Positions 24,401-31,833 of a stretch of 54,164 bases of DNA are shown piece after piece (position 1 is the first letter of the stretch; every line of letters starts with the position of its first letter). The DNA is from Methanomassiliicoccales archaeon. Lineage in GTDB: Archaea > Thermoplasmatota > Thermoplasmata > RBG-16-68-12 > SOIM01. The notes under the pieces were generated by a model that was not told the origin of the DNA, did not search any database, and worked only from the letters and a program-made list of their open reading frames with translations. The DNA is taken from NCBI GenBank assembly GCA_030593885.1, contig JAUVGH010000012.1, positions 1-54,164 on the forward strand, written 5' to 3'. The translations under genes were made by a program, and so were the position numbers.

Positions 24401-26124
24401 CCACGATACCCATTGACTTCCCTGCACCTTATGCGAATACCAATGTCTCGGTCTTCATCGGCCCAATGACATACCCGGTCGTGAAAGGTCTGGATACGCT
24501 CTCAATATACATTGATGCCGATAATGACACTACCACCGGACTCCCCATGATTCTGAACAGCCAATCATACGGAATGGACAAGCTCTTGGTGGTATCCGGG
24601 AGGAATGGTGTTGCTCACGTCGCAGGGCTTTACAGGCACGTTCCCCTGTCCATTCCCTGGGAATATGTGGAAGATATCTCCAGTCTGGCCTTCGATACCC
24701 GGTCGATGGAACTCTCTGTCCCTCTGACTTCTTTGCAGCTCGGCCCCGGCTTCTCGGTGGTTTTCAATCTCATGGACTGGCAACGCGACTTCGACATCTC
24801 TGATCAAGCCACAGGTCGGTCCCGAAGCCCCTCAACTGGTACGAGATCTCCAGCTGGTGACGATGTCGTTATCAACGAGGTCTATTCGGTCACTGCAACA
24901 AATGAGTGGTTCGAACTTGTGAACCCAACTTCCAGCGCGATCAATCTGAATAACTGGGAGGTCGAGATAAAGAGCAAAGGAAAATGGACAAGCATTTACA
25001 TTTTTGGCGCCGTGTCAATTGGAGCCTGGCTGAGCGGAAGTGAGTATTTGGACGTCGACCTGCCACAGAACTCCATCAAGGACAAGCCCGTCGACATTCG
25101 CCTATTGGACTCGACAGGGACTGTAGTGGATACGACCAAGCTTCCCAAGCTCAAACCGGGCGAGAGCTGGGCTCGGTTCAAGGACGAAACAGATGGAAAG
25201 CCCGAGGACACTGACGATGACTCGAGTGATTGGTATGTGTCCATATCACCAACAAAGGGCAAGTACAACGAGAGGAAACGCCCGATAATAGCCGTGGAGA
25301 AGACCTCCAACACCGGAACTGGAGCTCCAGGGGATCTGATTACGTACACCATCTACTACAACAACACTGGGGACGGCATCTCGAAGGACATATGGATAAA
25401 CGACACCCTACCATCAGAAGTCACTTTCATCTCCTCTTCGGAAACACCCGTCGGCTCATCTGGCAACACATACTACTGGGAATTCACCAACGCCGCTCCA
25501 GGATCGTCGAACTCGTTCACTGTCACAGTCCAAGTTAATGACGGACTTACGGACGGAACGCCGTTCAACAACTACGTGGAACTGGATTATACGGACGTGT
25601 TCCGGCAACCCATGGAATGGTCAAGTTCGAACAAGACCATGGTCGTTGAGCGTCCGGTGATCACGGTCGTCAAGGTCTCAGATGTGGCCGATGCGGGAAT
25701 TGGCGACACGATCACCTACACCATCTACTACAACAACACGGGCAACGGGACGGCAGCCCATGTATGGGTCAACGACACCATTCCGATATTCACCACTTTT
25801 CAGTCTTCCAGCGTTCCCTTTGAGTCCCAAGTAGGTCTGACCTATGTGTTCCACTTCTACGATGTGACGCCTGGATCCAACTCGTTCACAATCTCAGTGA
25901 TGGTCAATATGACTGCCCCAGACGGGATCGACCTGGTGAATCTGGCGGTTCTGGACTATACCACCGTCAATGAATATCCACTGGAAAGCAGCAGTGACAC
26001 GGCCATCGTCCACGTTCCCGAGTTCGATGCCTATCTTATCCCGATAATCAGCGTGGTCGTCATCTTCATGTTAAGGAACAAGAGGGCGAAGAAACGTCGA
26101 GAAGAGGATTCTGAAAAAGAGTGA
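21493..26124 (+). CDS. Giant transmembrane protein: HhH, zinc ribbons, TPRs, NG-repeat tract, ectodomains
   Basis: 1543 residues of unusual composition. Cytoplasmic half: a helix-hairpin-helix pair (5-62; IPGVGPQRAKRLKKAGLTSP, IEGIGPELAKRLKD), two zinc ribbons (74-97 and 122-147; CPDC/CEVC and CPAC/CPHC), an acidic helical linker and two TPR units (229-272, 316-359). Then comes a 90-residue tract of x-V-N-G tetrapeptides (395-485) and a membrane helix (500-522). Extracytoplasmic half: two domains starting with VDGNFNDW / IDGAFGDW (about 531 and 836), Asp-rich calcium-type loops, a lamin-tail-like domain (about 1120-1255; VVINEVYSVTATNEWFELVN), two DUF11-type repeats (about 1263-1383, 1386-1506; TYTIYYNNTG in both) and a C-terminal membrane helix (1511-1531). 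It probably links the cell surface to cytoplasmic partners. No known homologue with this order comes to mind. Confidence 0.8.
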   Translation: MEEDFLQWISIIPGVGPQRAKRLKKAGLTSPESIREASIEEIAQIEGIGPELAKRLKDYAEEIVQLREDQAFLFICPDCGAFISRTAKKCEVCGAAIEEGEPDETGLAPEPELVSEEEEAPELFICPACGRFIGKDVRTCPHCGSSFDEEPEREENLEKLMLELEKQLEELDEDIKTPLEDLEEYLKEEPLKVEPKEKKAITKDFLKRWQRVREEEEQKGTRRLEEELRHYDSLLDSDPTLQRAWGKKAVILVELGRFEEAIECYDRLTELDPDREGEYKLEVLNLVKEIEGLAGAPVEPEEAPSIDEKNEIETAVTHYDELLRIDPSLKQAWQTRGELLEKLGRHEEAVASYDKAIECSKQERLLEIMDLASLRKKGLMEGRTSSKALIQRMGRTNGLVNGMVNGRTNGRVNGMVNGKTNGLVNGRGRVNGMVNGLVNGLMDGEGRVNGMVNGLVNGLVNGMGRVNGLVNGLINGNGLVNGRGSKHMPRFRTTGVGWTRSLGAIAAVLSILIVVPLLIGLISPPALPSPIKVDGNFNDWAGVRAFADGQLDQTANPDVNVISYKAEIHRNTAFVYAKVEGVILNGSGSQGVDSIYVFIDKDNDPDTGYLVAGLGADNLIEIGGWNNSIEKSAFYTFSEGFERDDWSSFRRVHRVNSAIGVQEFETAFGVNGVKDPRIFVTTSDNVGNFDFFDTIVSPKKDVLKVVQTTIAPEVIPVIAPVHFLKLDLDARNGAARISQINITKNGDVLDSSVAIDLAIDFDGDEVPDQQVSSAVFLTDMATFDVDLEVISGMTLIVSVALTNSAPSASLGLSLTGMTTNATVSIIDEFITKAYLEVAPIVTIDGAFGDWSSINRVQDGNDDVVMKGPPTAWINENVDLRNYAVNVGAEASFYLNVDGNVLGGADIPIFRRRPTVSSVFLDSDRDSVPDDFDFYDFDFNNDAIPDSQTGNDFDGDDILDYPLGSDYWLNTTIPIDFPAPYANTNVSVFIGPMTYPVVKGLDTLSIYIDADNDTTTGLPMILNSQSYGMDKLLVVSGRNGVAHVAGLYRHVPLSIPWEYVEDISSLAFDTRSMELSVPLTSLQLGPGFSVVFNLMDWQRDFDISDQATGRSRSPSTGTRSPAGDDVVINEVYSVTATNEWFELVNPTSSAINLNNWEVEIKSKGKWTSIYIFGAVSIGAWLSGSEYLDVDLPQNSIKDKPVDIRLLDSTGTVVDTTKLPKLKPGESWARFKDETDGKPEDTDDDSSDWYVSISPTKGKYNERKRPIIAVEKTSNTGTGAPGDLITYTIYYNNTGDGISKDIWINDTLPSEVTFISSSETPVGSSGNTYYWEFTNAAPGSSNSFTVTVQVNDGLTDGTPFNNYVELDYTDVFRQPMEWSSSNKTMVVERPVITVVKVSDVADAGIGDTITYTIYYNNTGNGTAAHVWVNDTIPIFTTFQSSSVPFESQVGLTYVFHFYDVTPGSNSFTISVMVNMTAPDGIDLVNLAVLDYTTVNEYPLESSSDTAIVHVPEFDAYLIPIISVVVIFMLRNKRAKKRREEDSEKE
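22675..22947 (+). repeat. 12-bp-period coding repeat (x-V-N-G tetrapeptide tract)
   Basis: About 90 codons of near-continuous tetrapeptides (GLVNGMVNGRTNGRVNG and variants), with occasional GRG/GEG spacers every 20-30 residues. At DNA level the unit is about 12 bp, with longer near-identical blocks (a roughly 27-bp block at 22775-22801 recurs at 22827-22853), indicating expansion by slippage or unequal exchange. It lies between the TPR part and the membrane helix. Confidence 0.85.
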
Positions 26125-26128
26125 GGGG

Positions 26129-26366
26129 GTGGCTGACAGCTTTCCATGAGCCAGAAGGCCGTTAAAGCAGCGCGGTTTACCGACAACCATTGGCCGAAGC
26201 CTCCGGAAGCCAGCTCCCGCACCTAGGCCAAAGGTTCACGACCCCCGAAGGGGCTAAGCTTCCCGTGGGCTCGCGCACCACAGTACCGCAGAGAACGTAG
26301 GCGGGCTTAACTTCTGGGTTCGGGATGAGACCAGGTGTATCCCCACCGCTATGGCCGTCATACCAC
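26129..26366 (-). rRNA. 5S ribosomal RNA with a large internal insertion
   Basis: The conserved 5S core is clear on the minus strand: CCATAGCGG, CCCGAACCCAGAAGTTAAGC, CTACGTTCTCTGCGGTACTG and the helix IV hairpin TGGTGCGCGAGCCCACGGGA. The 3' strand of helix I is missing where expected and instead appears 119 nt further on: GCTGTCAGCCAC (26129-26140) pairs with the 5' end GTGGTATGACGGC (26354-26366), 12 pairs with two wobbles and one bulged A. Without the extra segment the molecule would be about 119 nt, the normal size. A TATA box near 26393 predicts a start close to 26366, and a T-run (26114-26118, inside the end of the upstream convergent gene) follows the 3' end. It is not linked to 16S or 23S genes, as in Thermoplasma. 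Exact ends are estimates. Confidence 0.85.
26138..26256 (-). other. About 119-nt insertion within the 5S rRNA gene
   Basis: Located between the helix IV/V region and the 3' strand of helix I, and flanked by GGGAAGCT (26257-26264) and GGAAAGCT (26138-26145). It is GC-rich and can form hairpins, for example CCCC-TTC-GGGG next to the 5' junction, while AGCC and GGCT near the two ends can pair. No convincing bulge-helix-bulge splice motif was found, so the segment may stay in the mature RNA as reported for Halococcus morrhuae. Boundaries are uncertain by several bases because of the flanking repeat. Confidence 0.65.
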
Positions 26367-26388
26367 TTTGACGTTCAAAGGACTAATG

Positions 26389-26397
26389 GCTATAAAG
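26389..26397 (-). promoter_or_regulatory. TATA box of the 5S rRNA gene
   Basis: Minus-strand TCTTTATAG is centred about 27 bp before 26366, the inferred 5' end. A CTTTGA-ACG-TCAAAG dyad lies between box and gene (about 26366-26380). Confidence 0.5.
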
Positions 26398-26435
26398 ATT
26401 TTGCGATATCAGGAACAAGTATTCAGCCAATTCAC

Positions 26436-27356
26436 TCAGGTTATCGCCAGCACAAGTCCCAAGATCAGGTTCCCTATGAAGAACGATATCAGAAGACCGA
26501 GGAGCAACGGGACCATGAAAGGCAACTGCGGTGTCGCCCATGCTTCACCCCGGCCAATTGCAATCAGTGCCTGGATCTCCTCCTCTTTGTCGCCTCTCCT
26601 TTTCGGGAAGACGCTTATCTCCACTCTTTCATTACGCACTCGCTCCATCAGCCAAGCGAACTTGGGGAAATCGGCCAGACTTGCCTTGTACCCGAACAGG
26701 CACTGGGGGAACTCAAGGTTCCTCTTCCGAGCGTTGATGACCAGGAAGGCCAGGGGTGCGAAGACGGTCAATATGGCGGCGTTCATCAGGATCACCAAGG
26801 AGAACGGGAAGACGATTTCCATGAAACTCCCTGCTGGAGATCCCATTTCAATGATCGGAAACCCGAGGAACGCGGGATAGAACGGGGCCAGTACTGCCAG
26901 GGACATTAGGGCCTTGGCATCGGCCCCGCCCTTCAGTAGCCCTGTCTGGAAGAATATGTGGGCGACGATGATCATCGCAGGGACCGTCAAGAGTCGAAGA
27001 AGAAGGTCCATCTGATCAGGGTCCTGATGGAGCAAGAACACTTGGGCAATGATCACAACCGCCACCGTCCCGTAGAGAACGAACCCGAGCGGAACGAAGT
27101 GGAAGCCTTCATCGATTATCGGCTCGCGTTCGATGTATACCTCATAGAAGAGTATCCCTGCCGGGAAGAAGATCAGGAAATGGACCCAGGTCGCGTCGGA
27201 ATGACTGAGAAGGTCCATCCCCAGAATCAAGAACCCAATAGCTCCAAGGATCATCCAGACCTCGTTCTTTACCCTCCTCGTTTTGACATCAGAGTAGGCA
27301 GCAAACCCAAAGAAAACCACCCCGACCAGAAGTCTCAGGAGAGAGAAAGTCTCCAT
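26436..27356 (-). CDS. Archaeal prepilin/prearchaellin peptidase (A24 family)
   Basis: About 306 residues of polytopic membrane aspartic protease, which cleaves class III signal peptides of archaellins and type IV pilins on the cytoplasmic side. The first catalytic Asp is in AAYSDVKTRRVKN near the N-terminus and the second in LKGGADAKALM, matching the family GxGD-type motif. About seven hydrophobic segments are seen, with a cytoplasmic Lys/Arg-rich loop (FPKRRGDKEEEI) before the last helix. The ATG at 27356 is chosen over the frame start at 27539 because a minus-strand TATA box (27379-27386) sits 26 bp before it and the protein then begins with its first membrane helix. No pilin or assembly ATPase genes are adjacent. 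Confidence 0.82.
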   Translation of the reverse strand: METFSLLRLLVGVVFFGFAAYSDVKTRRVKNEVWMILGAIGFLILGMDLLSHSDATWVHFLIFFPAGILFYEVYIEREPIIDEGFHFVPLGFVLYGTVAVVIIAQVFLLHQDPDQMDLLLRLLTVPAMIIVAHIFFQTGLLKGGADAKALMSLAVLAPFYPAFLGFPIIEMGSPAGSFMEIVFPFSLVILMNAAILTVFAPLAFLVINARKRNLEFPQCLFGYKASLADFPKFAWLMERVRNERVEISVFPKRRGDKEEEIQALIAIGRGEAWATPQLPFMVPLLLGLLISFFIGNLILGLVLAIT

Positions 27357-27378
27357 GTTTTTGTGTAGAATGGGTTTG

Positions 27379-27386
27379 TATATAAT
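27379..27386 (-). promoter_or_regulatory. TATA box of the prepilin peptidase gene
   Basis: Minus-strand ATTATATA is centred 26 bp before the ATG at 27356 and fits a leaderless mRNA. It is one half of a compact divergent promoter region. Confidence 0.55.
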
Positions 27387-27411
27387 ACTATTGAGATGGC
27401 CATTGAGAAGG

Positions 27412-27418
27412 TTTATTA
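27412..27418 (+). promoter_or_regulatory. TATA-like box of the MscS-type channel gene
   Basis: TTTATTA lies about 27 bp before the ATG at 27442, the other half of the divergent promoter. It supports 27442 over the upstream start at 27355. Confidence 0.45.
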
Positions 27419-27441
27419 GTCCTCTTTCTATTGCCTGCCAC

Positions 27442-28983
27442 ATGTCAAGCAGACTCGCCATTATTTCGATTCTTGGCATTTTCTTTTTGGCTCTATTCAG
27501 TATGAACGCCTTGGCAGCAGAACAGATTGGCAGCACCAATCTCTACGCTTTTCCTGATGGCGATGTGGATGTGGAGGTTCATTTGGACGAGGAAGTTGTG
27601 TATGGTTGGTCGATCTGTAACACCGGTTCAGAGAGGTACCACGTCTCGACATCCGTGAACAACACGGGCGACTTCGATGCCATCGTCACTCCGACCCATC
27701 TCGATTTCCTGCCGGACCAGAGCGACGAGGGCTGCAAGGATGTGACCCTGATCGTGAACGCTCCCTCAGAAGGGGAAGAAGAGGTCGTACTCATTGGAGT
27801 TGTCTTCAGCACCACCAACCTGGCGACGTTTGAAGTTTCGAACGAGACGATATTCACGACCAACAGATTGACTGGTGTGACCCATCCCGCCGATCCCGAA
27901 GGGAAGTTCTTTGGCGTTGATGACTGGCTTCTGCCGGCTCCCATTGACACTGCATTCTGGACCTTCATTTTCACATTCCTTTCATGGATTGCCATAGCGG
28001 GAGGCATCGTCGGGCTTGCCAATTTGATTGCCAGGACCTTTGCACGCGAGACCGAGACAAAGGTCGACGACATGGTCGTTGAACTGATGAAGGGCCCCGT
28101 CTTTCTTCTGATAATCTTCTTTGGTTTTCAACACTCTATGCCCATCGGTGGAATCGACAGCAGCCAGATACCGTTTCTGGATTCGGTCCTTGGCATGATG
28201 TTGACCGCATTGATTACTTGGATTTCGTATAAGGTCTTCAAAGACATACTCGTCTACTACGGCAAGATGCTCTCGGCCAAGACCCAGACCGACCTGGATG
28301 ACAGATTGATACCGGTGATCTCAAAGCTGGGCGGTATGGTGATAATTATCTTTGGAGTCGTCGCAATCTTCGGGTCCTTTGGCTTCGACATAGCCCTGTT
28401 CCTCGCTGGTATGGGTTTCTTGGGCATTGTCATCGGGTTCGCCGCCAGATCCACTCTTTCCAATTTCTTCGCTGGTATTTTCCTGATGCTGGATCGGCCG
28501 TTCAAACCCGGCGATTTGATCGTCATTGGATCCGGAGAGGTCTGCAGGGTTGCCTGGGTCGGATTGAGGAGCACCAAGTTGTATCACATTTCCAGCCATC
28601 AGATGATCACCCTTCCGAACAACATGCTGGCCGAAGAAAAGGTCATCAACATAACTCAACCCGACGAGAGGTTCAGGACCAAGGTCGAGATCGGCGTTGC
28701 TTATGGAACGGACCTGGACCATGTGAAGAAGACCCTTCTTGGCATAGTGAACAGTCATCCGGACGTTCTGAAAGGGGAAGACACGAAGGTCATCTTCCGT
28801 GTGCTGGAATTTGCGGACTCGAGCATTAACGTCAAGGTGATTTTCTGGGTCAACAATGTGGGGAACAAGTGGCGGGTAGAGAGCGAACTGAAGGAGACGA
28901 TCGACAAGAGGTTCAAGGAGGAGAGGATAGACATACCCTTCCCGCAGAGGGTTGTCTATTTGCACCAGGAGACAAAGATGTAG
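27442..28983 (+). CDS. MscS-family mechanosensitive channel with N-terminal ectodomain
   Basis: About 513 residues. A cleavable-type signal sequence (MSSRLAIISILGIFFLALFS, ending NALAAEQ) is followed by a beta-rich extracytoplasmic domain (about 27-150, CARDB-like pattern with paired Cys), four or five membrane helices, then the MscS core: the pore helix (FLAGMGFLGIVIGFAARSTL), the loop FFAGIFLMLDRPFKPGDLIV, the beta domain and the C-terminal domain (VEIGVAYGTDLDHVK). MscS channels open on membrane tension to release osmolytes. The start at 27442 rather than 27355 is supported by the TATA-like box and by the signal sequence beginning there. It converges with the antiporter gene 13 bp away, which also has an added ectodomain. 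Confidence 0.88.
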   Translation: MSSRLAIISILGIFFLALFSMNALAAEQIGSTNLYAFPDGDVDVEVHLDEEVVYGWSICNTGSERYHVSTSVNNTGDFDAIVTPTHLDFLPDQSDEGCKDVTLIVNAPSEGEEEVVLIGVVFSTTNLATFEVSNETIFTTNRLTGVTHPADPEGKFFGVDDWLLPAPIDTAFWTFIFTFLSWIAIAGGIVGLANLIARTFARETETKVDDMVVELMKGPVFLLIIFFGFQHSMPIGGIDSSQIPFLDSVLGMMLTALITWISYKVFKDILVYYGKMLSAKTQTDLDDRLIPVISKLGGMVIIIFGVVAIFGSFGFDIALFLAGMGFLGIVIGFAARSTLSNFFAGIFLMLDRPFKPGDLIVIGSGEVCRVAWVGLRSTKLYHISSHQMITLPNNMLAEEKVINITQPDERFRTKVEIGVAYGTDLDHVKKTLLGIVNSHPDVLKGEDTKVIFRVLEFADSSINVKVIFWVNNVGNKWRVESELKETIDKRFKEERIDIPFPQRVVYLHQETKM

Positions 28984-28996
28984 CCCTCTCGTAGGG

Positions 28997-30895
28997 TTAC
29001 TTCTCCCTTTCCTTGTTATCCATCTTCTTCTGGAACTTCTTGGCCTGGATTCTCATCCTCCTTTCCTGGTCCAGCTTCTTCTTGAGCTCTTTCTTCTTCA
29101 ATGAGTCCTGCTTTCTTTCGTGCCTGAGTTTCTCTTGTTCCAGAGGACCCTGTTTGGCGTTCTTTCTTTCGCTGAAGACGACTCCCAATGTAGTCACAAC
29201 AACGCTGATGACTATGATCAGGAAGGCTATGTTGAGGAACTGGTCCTTGTACGGGCTCATCATGTCATAGTAGGAAGTACCTTCTTTGAACGCATTGATG
29301 GTGAACGGGAGAGACGCCAGAACGGCTGCTGCCAAACCTCTCCCCATCATGAGCCAGATGGCGAATTTGTCATCCCTACTCTCCGGGTGTAACCTGACCG
29401 TTATGGAAGTGGTCAGGTAACGAACGGCCATCAGCGCCAGGAAGATGAGGACCACTCCGATCAGGAACAGAGTTCCAGTGTTGTTCAAGGCATCCAGTCC
29501 TGGGAGGATCGTTTCCACATCCATGTGGCCGCTCAAGGATAAGGTGAAGACCAATCCAAGGAACACAAAGAAGAACGTCCTGACAACGAAAGACAACTCC
29601 GAATGGAACTGTTTTATCCTCTCGTCAAGAACGAACTTCGTCTTGATCTTGAACATCCTTGCGATCTCATCCTTGTTGCCGAGAACGAGACCGAAGATCA
29701 GTGCCGCCATCGCACCACTCCCGCCCACCAGTTCCACAAACCCGTACAGGATGAACAGGGCTGCTATCGTGATCATGAAGGAGAAGGGCTTTCCGTAGAG
29801 CCTTTTGAGAATCCTCAGCCAGAAGATACCGAAGAACAAGGCGACCAGGAACGCGATGGAGAACCCCGCGAACAGGTTGGTGACCGCTTCTGCTGGATCA
29901 TCCGTTCCAATGATGAATTCAACAAGTGCCAAGGCAACTATGATGCAAAGGACGTCCGTCAGGACCGCTTCAAGTGTCAGGACCGTCTGAGTCTCCTCGT
30001 CCATGGCCATCCGCCTTACCAGCGTGATGATGACCGCTCCGCTAACGCCGCCCAGGACCGCCCCCAAGAGGATGCCGATGATCAATGGATAGCCCAAGAC
30101 GACGTTCGCCACAAAAGCGACCGCGATGATTGTCAGGATGAATCCGACAAGCGTGTGAATGAAAGCGATGTTTATCTTCCTCAGAACCAGGTCGAAGTTG
30201 AGGTTGAGTCCGCCGTCGAACAGGATTATCACCAGAGCCAGCGCGGCGAAGTAGGGCATCACCGTCTCAAGCAGGGCCCTCGGTACCAGTTCGACTCCAA
30301 AATACGCAATCGTGATAGGACCCAGGATCAGCCCGAGGATTACCAGAATAAGCAGGTCGGGTACTCTGGTCCTCTCGAATATCAGGGTCGCGAAGAATCC
30401 GACGAAAATGATCGCTCCTATTGCCATGAAGGCCAGCAGGACGGTGGGAATGTCACTCACCGGTGTGGTCGCGATTATCTCGGTTTCTGTTGATATGACC
30501 AGTTCACCGCTCTCATTCGTCGTTTGGGTCGTTGCATTGAACGTGACGCTCACATTCCCCATCTCTCCGGTTCTCGCGGTTCCGGAATCGACGGTGAGGA
30601 CCACATCTTCAGTTCCGTAGGGTAGCAGCTGGAACTGTTCTGCGGATAGGTTGGCGACCATGTTCGAATTATCAGAGGTGAGCGTGATGTTGACGAGATA
30701 TGTGACATTGCGGGAATTGAGCAGGGTCCAAGAATAGGTCACGAAGGAGCCCACTTCCGCCTCTTTCTGGAGCGTCTCCTCAATGGACATTATGACGCCA
30801 GTGTCGGGTATTGGCTCAAGGGCAGATGCATTGGTGGATAAGAATACACAGATTAACACTGCGAAGATCGAGAGTGCTCCCATCAGCCTACGCAT
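28997..30895 (-). CDS. Cation/proton antiporter (CPA family) with N-terminal ectodomain
   Basis: 632 residues. A signal peptide (MRRLMGALSIFAVLICVFLS, ending NASA) and a beta-rich extracytoplasmic domain (about 26-147, several N-x-S/T sites) precede a CPA-type transporter of about 12 helices (150-560): RVPDLLILVILGLILGP, ILFDGGLNLNFDLV, GGVSGAVIITLV and the ion-site helix LTLEAVLTDVLCIIVA. The last normally reads ESxxND in NhaP-type CPA1 proteins; here it is EAVLTD, with Thr in place of Asn. The tail (575-632) is highly charged and helical. It probably exports Na+ or K+ in exchange for protons. A TATA box at 30919-30927 gives a leaderless start at 30895. Confidence 0.85.
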   Translation of the reverse strand: MRRLMGALSIFAVLICVFLSTNASALEPIPDTGVIMSIEETLQKEAEVGSFVTYSWTLLNSRNVTYLVNITLTSDNSNMVANLSAEQFQLLPYGTEDVVLTVDSGTARTGEMGNVSVTFNATTQTTNESGELVISTETEIIATTPVSDIPTVLLAFMAIGAIIFVGFFATLIFERTRVPDLLILVILGLILGPITIAYFGVELVPRALLETVMPYFAALALVIILFDGGLNLNFDLVLRKINIAFIHTLVGFILTIIAVAFVANVVLGYPLIIGILLGAVLGGVSGAVIITLVRRMAMDEETQTVLTLEAVLTDVLCIIVALALVEFIIGTDDPAEAVTNLFAGFSIAFLVALFFGIFWLRILKRLYGKPFSFMITIAALFILYGFVELVGGSGAMAALIFGLVLGNKDEIARMFKIKTKFVLDERIKQFHSELSFVVRTFFFVFLGLVFTLSLSGHMDVETILPGLDALNNTGTLFLIGVVLIFLALMAVRYLTTSITVRLHPESRDDKFAIWLMMGRGLAAAVLASLPFTINAFKEGTSYYDMMSPYKDQFLNIAFLIIVISVVVTTLGVVFSERKNAKQGPLEQEKLRHERKQDSLKKKELKKKLDQERRMRIQAKKFQKKMDNKEREK

Positions 30896-30918
30896 TGGCG
30901 TGCAGATGAGACAAATGG

Positions 30919-30927
30919 TTTATAAAT
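30919..30927 (-). promoter_or_regulatory. TATA box of the antiporter gene
   Basis: Minus-strand ATTTATAAA is centred about 28 bp before the ATG at 30895 and predicts a leaderless transcript. Confidence 0.5.
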
Positions 30928-30957
30928 GTTAGCGAAGTGTGAATTTCTTCAATTCGG

Positions 30958-31833
30958 CTACTTCATTTCCACCTTTCCCTTTTCCAGGAGGGTCTTGAGG
31001 GCGTCGTCAGCAGCCTTCTCCTTCTTCTCTTTGCTGTCCAGCGCTTCCCGGGTCTCGATGTTCTGCTTCTTTATGAGGTCTCTGGCCTTCTTCGCTTCTT
31101 CCCTCTTCTCCTTTCTCTTGGAGAGTATCTTCTCCCTCATCTCCATGGCCCTATTGTGGTAGTAATCCGCCTTTTCTCGGATTGCCGAGAACTCATCGTG
31201 CTTTTTGTTCGACTCAGAAATGAGATGTGAGATCTCCTTCACCAGACCGACTATCTTCTCATGTATGATGTGAGCCTCCTCTGAGAGCTTCACCACCAGT
31301 TCGTGCTCCGCGTCCGCCTTCTGAAAGAAGAGGTTGATGGAGTCATCCAGGCTCTCGATATCGGTCGAGATCCTCTCCTGCTCCTGGAACAGTTTCTCGT
31401 ATTCCTCGATATCCTTCCTCTTCCTCTTTATCTCTTCCAGGACGAGGTTCTCATCCTTAAGCCCCATCGGAACCGTCTCCTGCTTGTTCTGCAGGTTCTC
31501 TATATCCGTTCTCATCCTGTCGAGGTTGGCTCCCAGGTTGCCCCCCATCTCCTTTCTCTTCTTCCTTCTGAACTCGATAAGTTCTTTGGCCTTCATCTGG
31601 CACTCGTTCCTTTCTTTCTTGTGCAGCCTCATCTCAGCCACAAGCGAGTCCCTCTGCTCCTTCAGGGTCTGCATCTTTTCGTTGAGCTCCCTCCTCTCTT
31701 CATTCAACGTGTCCCTCTCATCCCTGGAAACGTTGGCCTCATCGTTGAACGCGTCCCTCTTGTCGAGCAGCGAACGGAACTTGATTTCCGCCATCTCCAA
31801 CTCAGATTTGCTTTTCTTCCTTACCATCCTCAT
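30958..31833 (-). CDS. Archaeal coiled-coil protein (COG1340-like)
   Basis: 291 residues, almost all charged coiled coil with heptad repeats (RDAFNDEANVSRDERDTLNE, REELNEKMQTLKEQRDSLV), with a Gly-containing break near 95-100 and another near 155. It matches the pattern of the archaeal coiled-coil family COG1340, whose role is unknown; proteins of this type are thought to be structural or scaffold components. Its start overlaps the end of ksgA by 4 bp (ATGA-type), so the two are translationally coupled. Close linkage to an rRNA methyltransferase hints at a ribosome-related job, but nothing direct supports that. Confidence 0.75.
   Translation of the reverse strand: MRMVRKKSKSELEMAEIKFRSLLDKRDAFNDEANVSRDERDTLNEERRELNEKMQTLKEQRDSLVAEMRLHKKERNECQMKAKELIEFRRKKRKEMGGNLGANLDRMRTDIENLQNKQETVPMGLKDENLVLEEIKRKRKDIEEYEKLFQEQERISTDIESLDDSINLFFQKADAEHELVVKLSEEAHIIHEKIVGLVKEISHLISESNKKHDEFSAIREKADYYHNRAMEMREKILSKRKEKREEAKKARDLIKKQNIETREALDSKEKKEKAADDALKTLLEKGKVEMK

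Noticed and set aside
26138-26256. A separate small RNA (SRP RNA or RNase P RNA fragment) next to 5S
   Set aside because: No SRP helix 8 loop or RNase P signature was found, the segment is too short for either, and the 5S closing helix is only completed on its far side, so it reads better as an insertion in 5S.
26138-26256. A spliced bulge-helix-bulge intron in the 5S rRNA
   Set aside because: No arrangement with two 3-nt bulges around a 4-bp helix was convincing at the junctions, in contrast with the three clean motifs in tRNA-Lys. Left open as an insertion of unknown fate.
27357-27539. A 61-residue N-terminal extension of the prepilin peptidase
   Set aside because: It would overlap the divergent promoter and the start of the MscS gene, and a TATA box supports the ATG at 27356.
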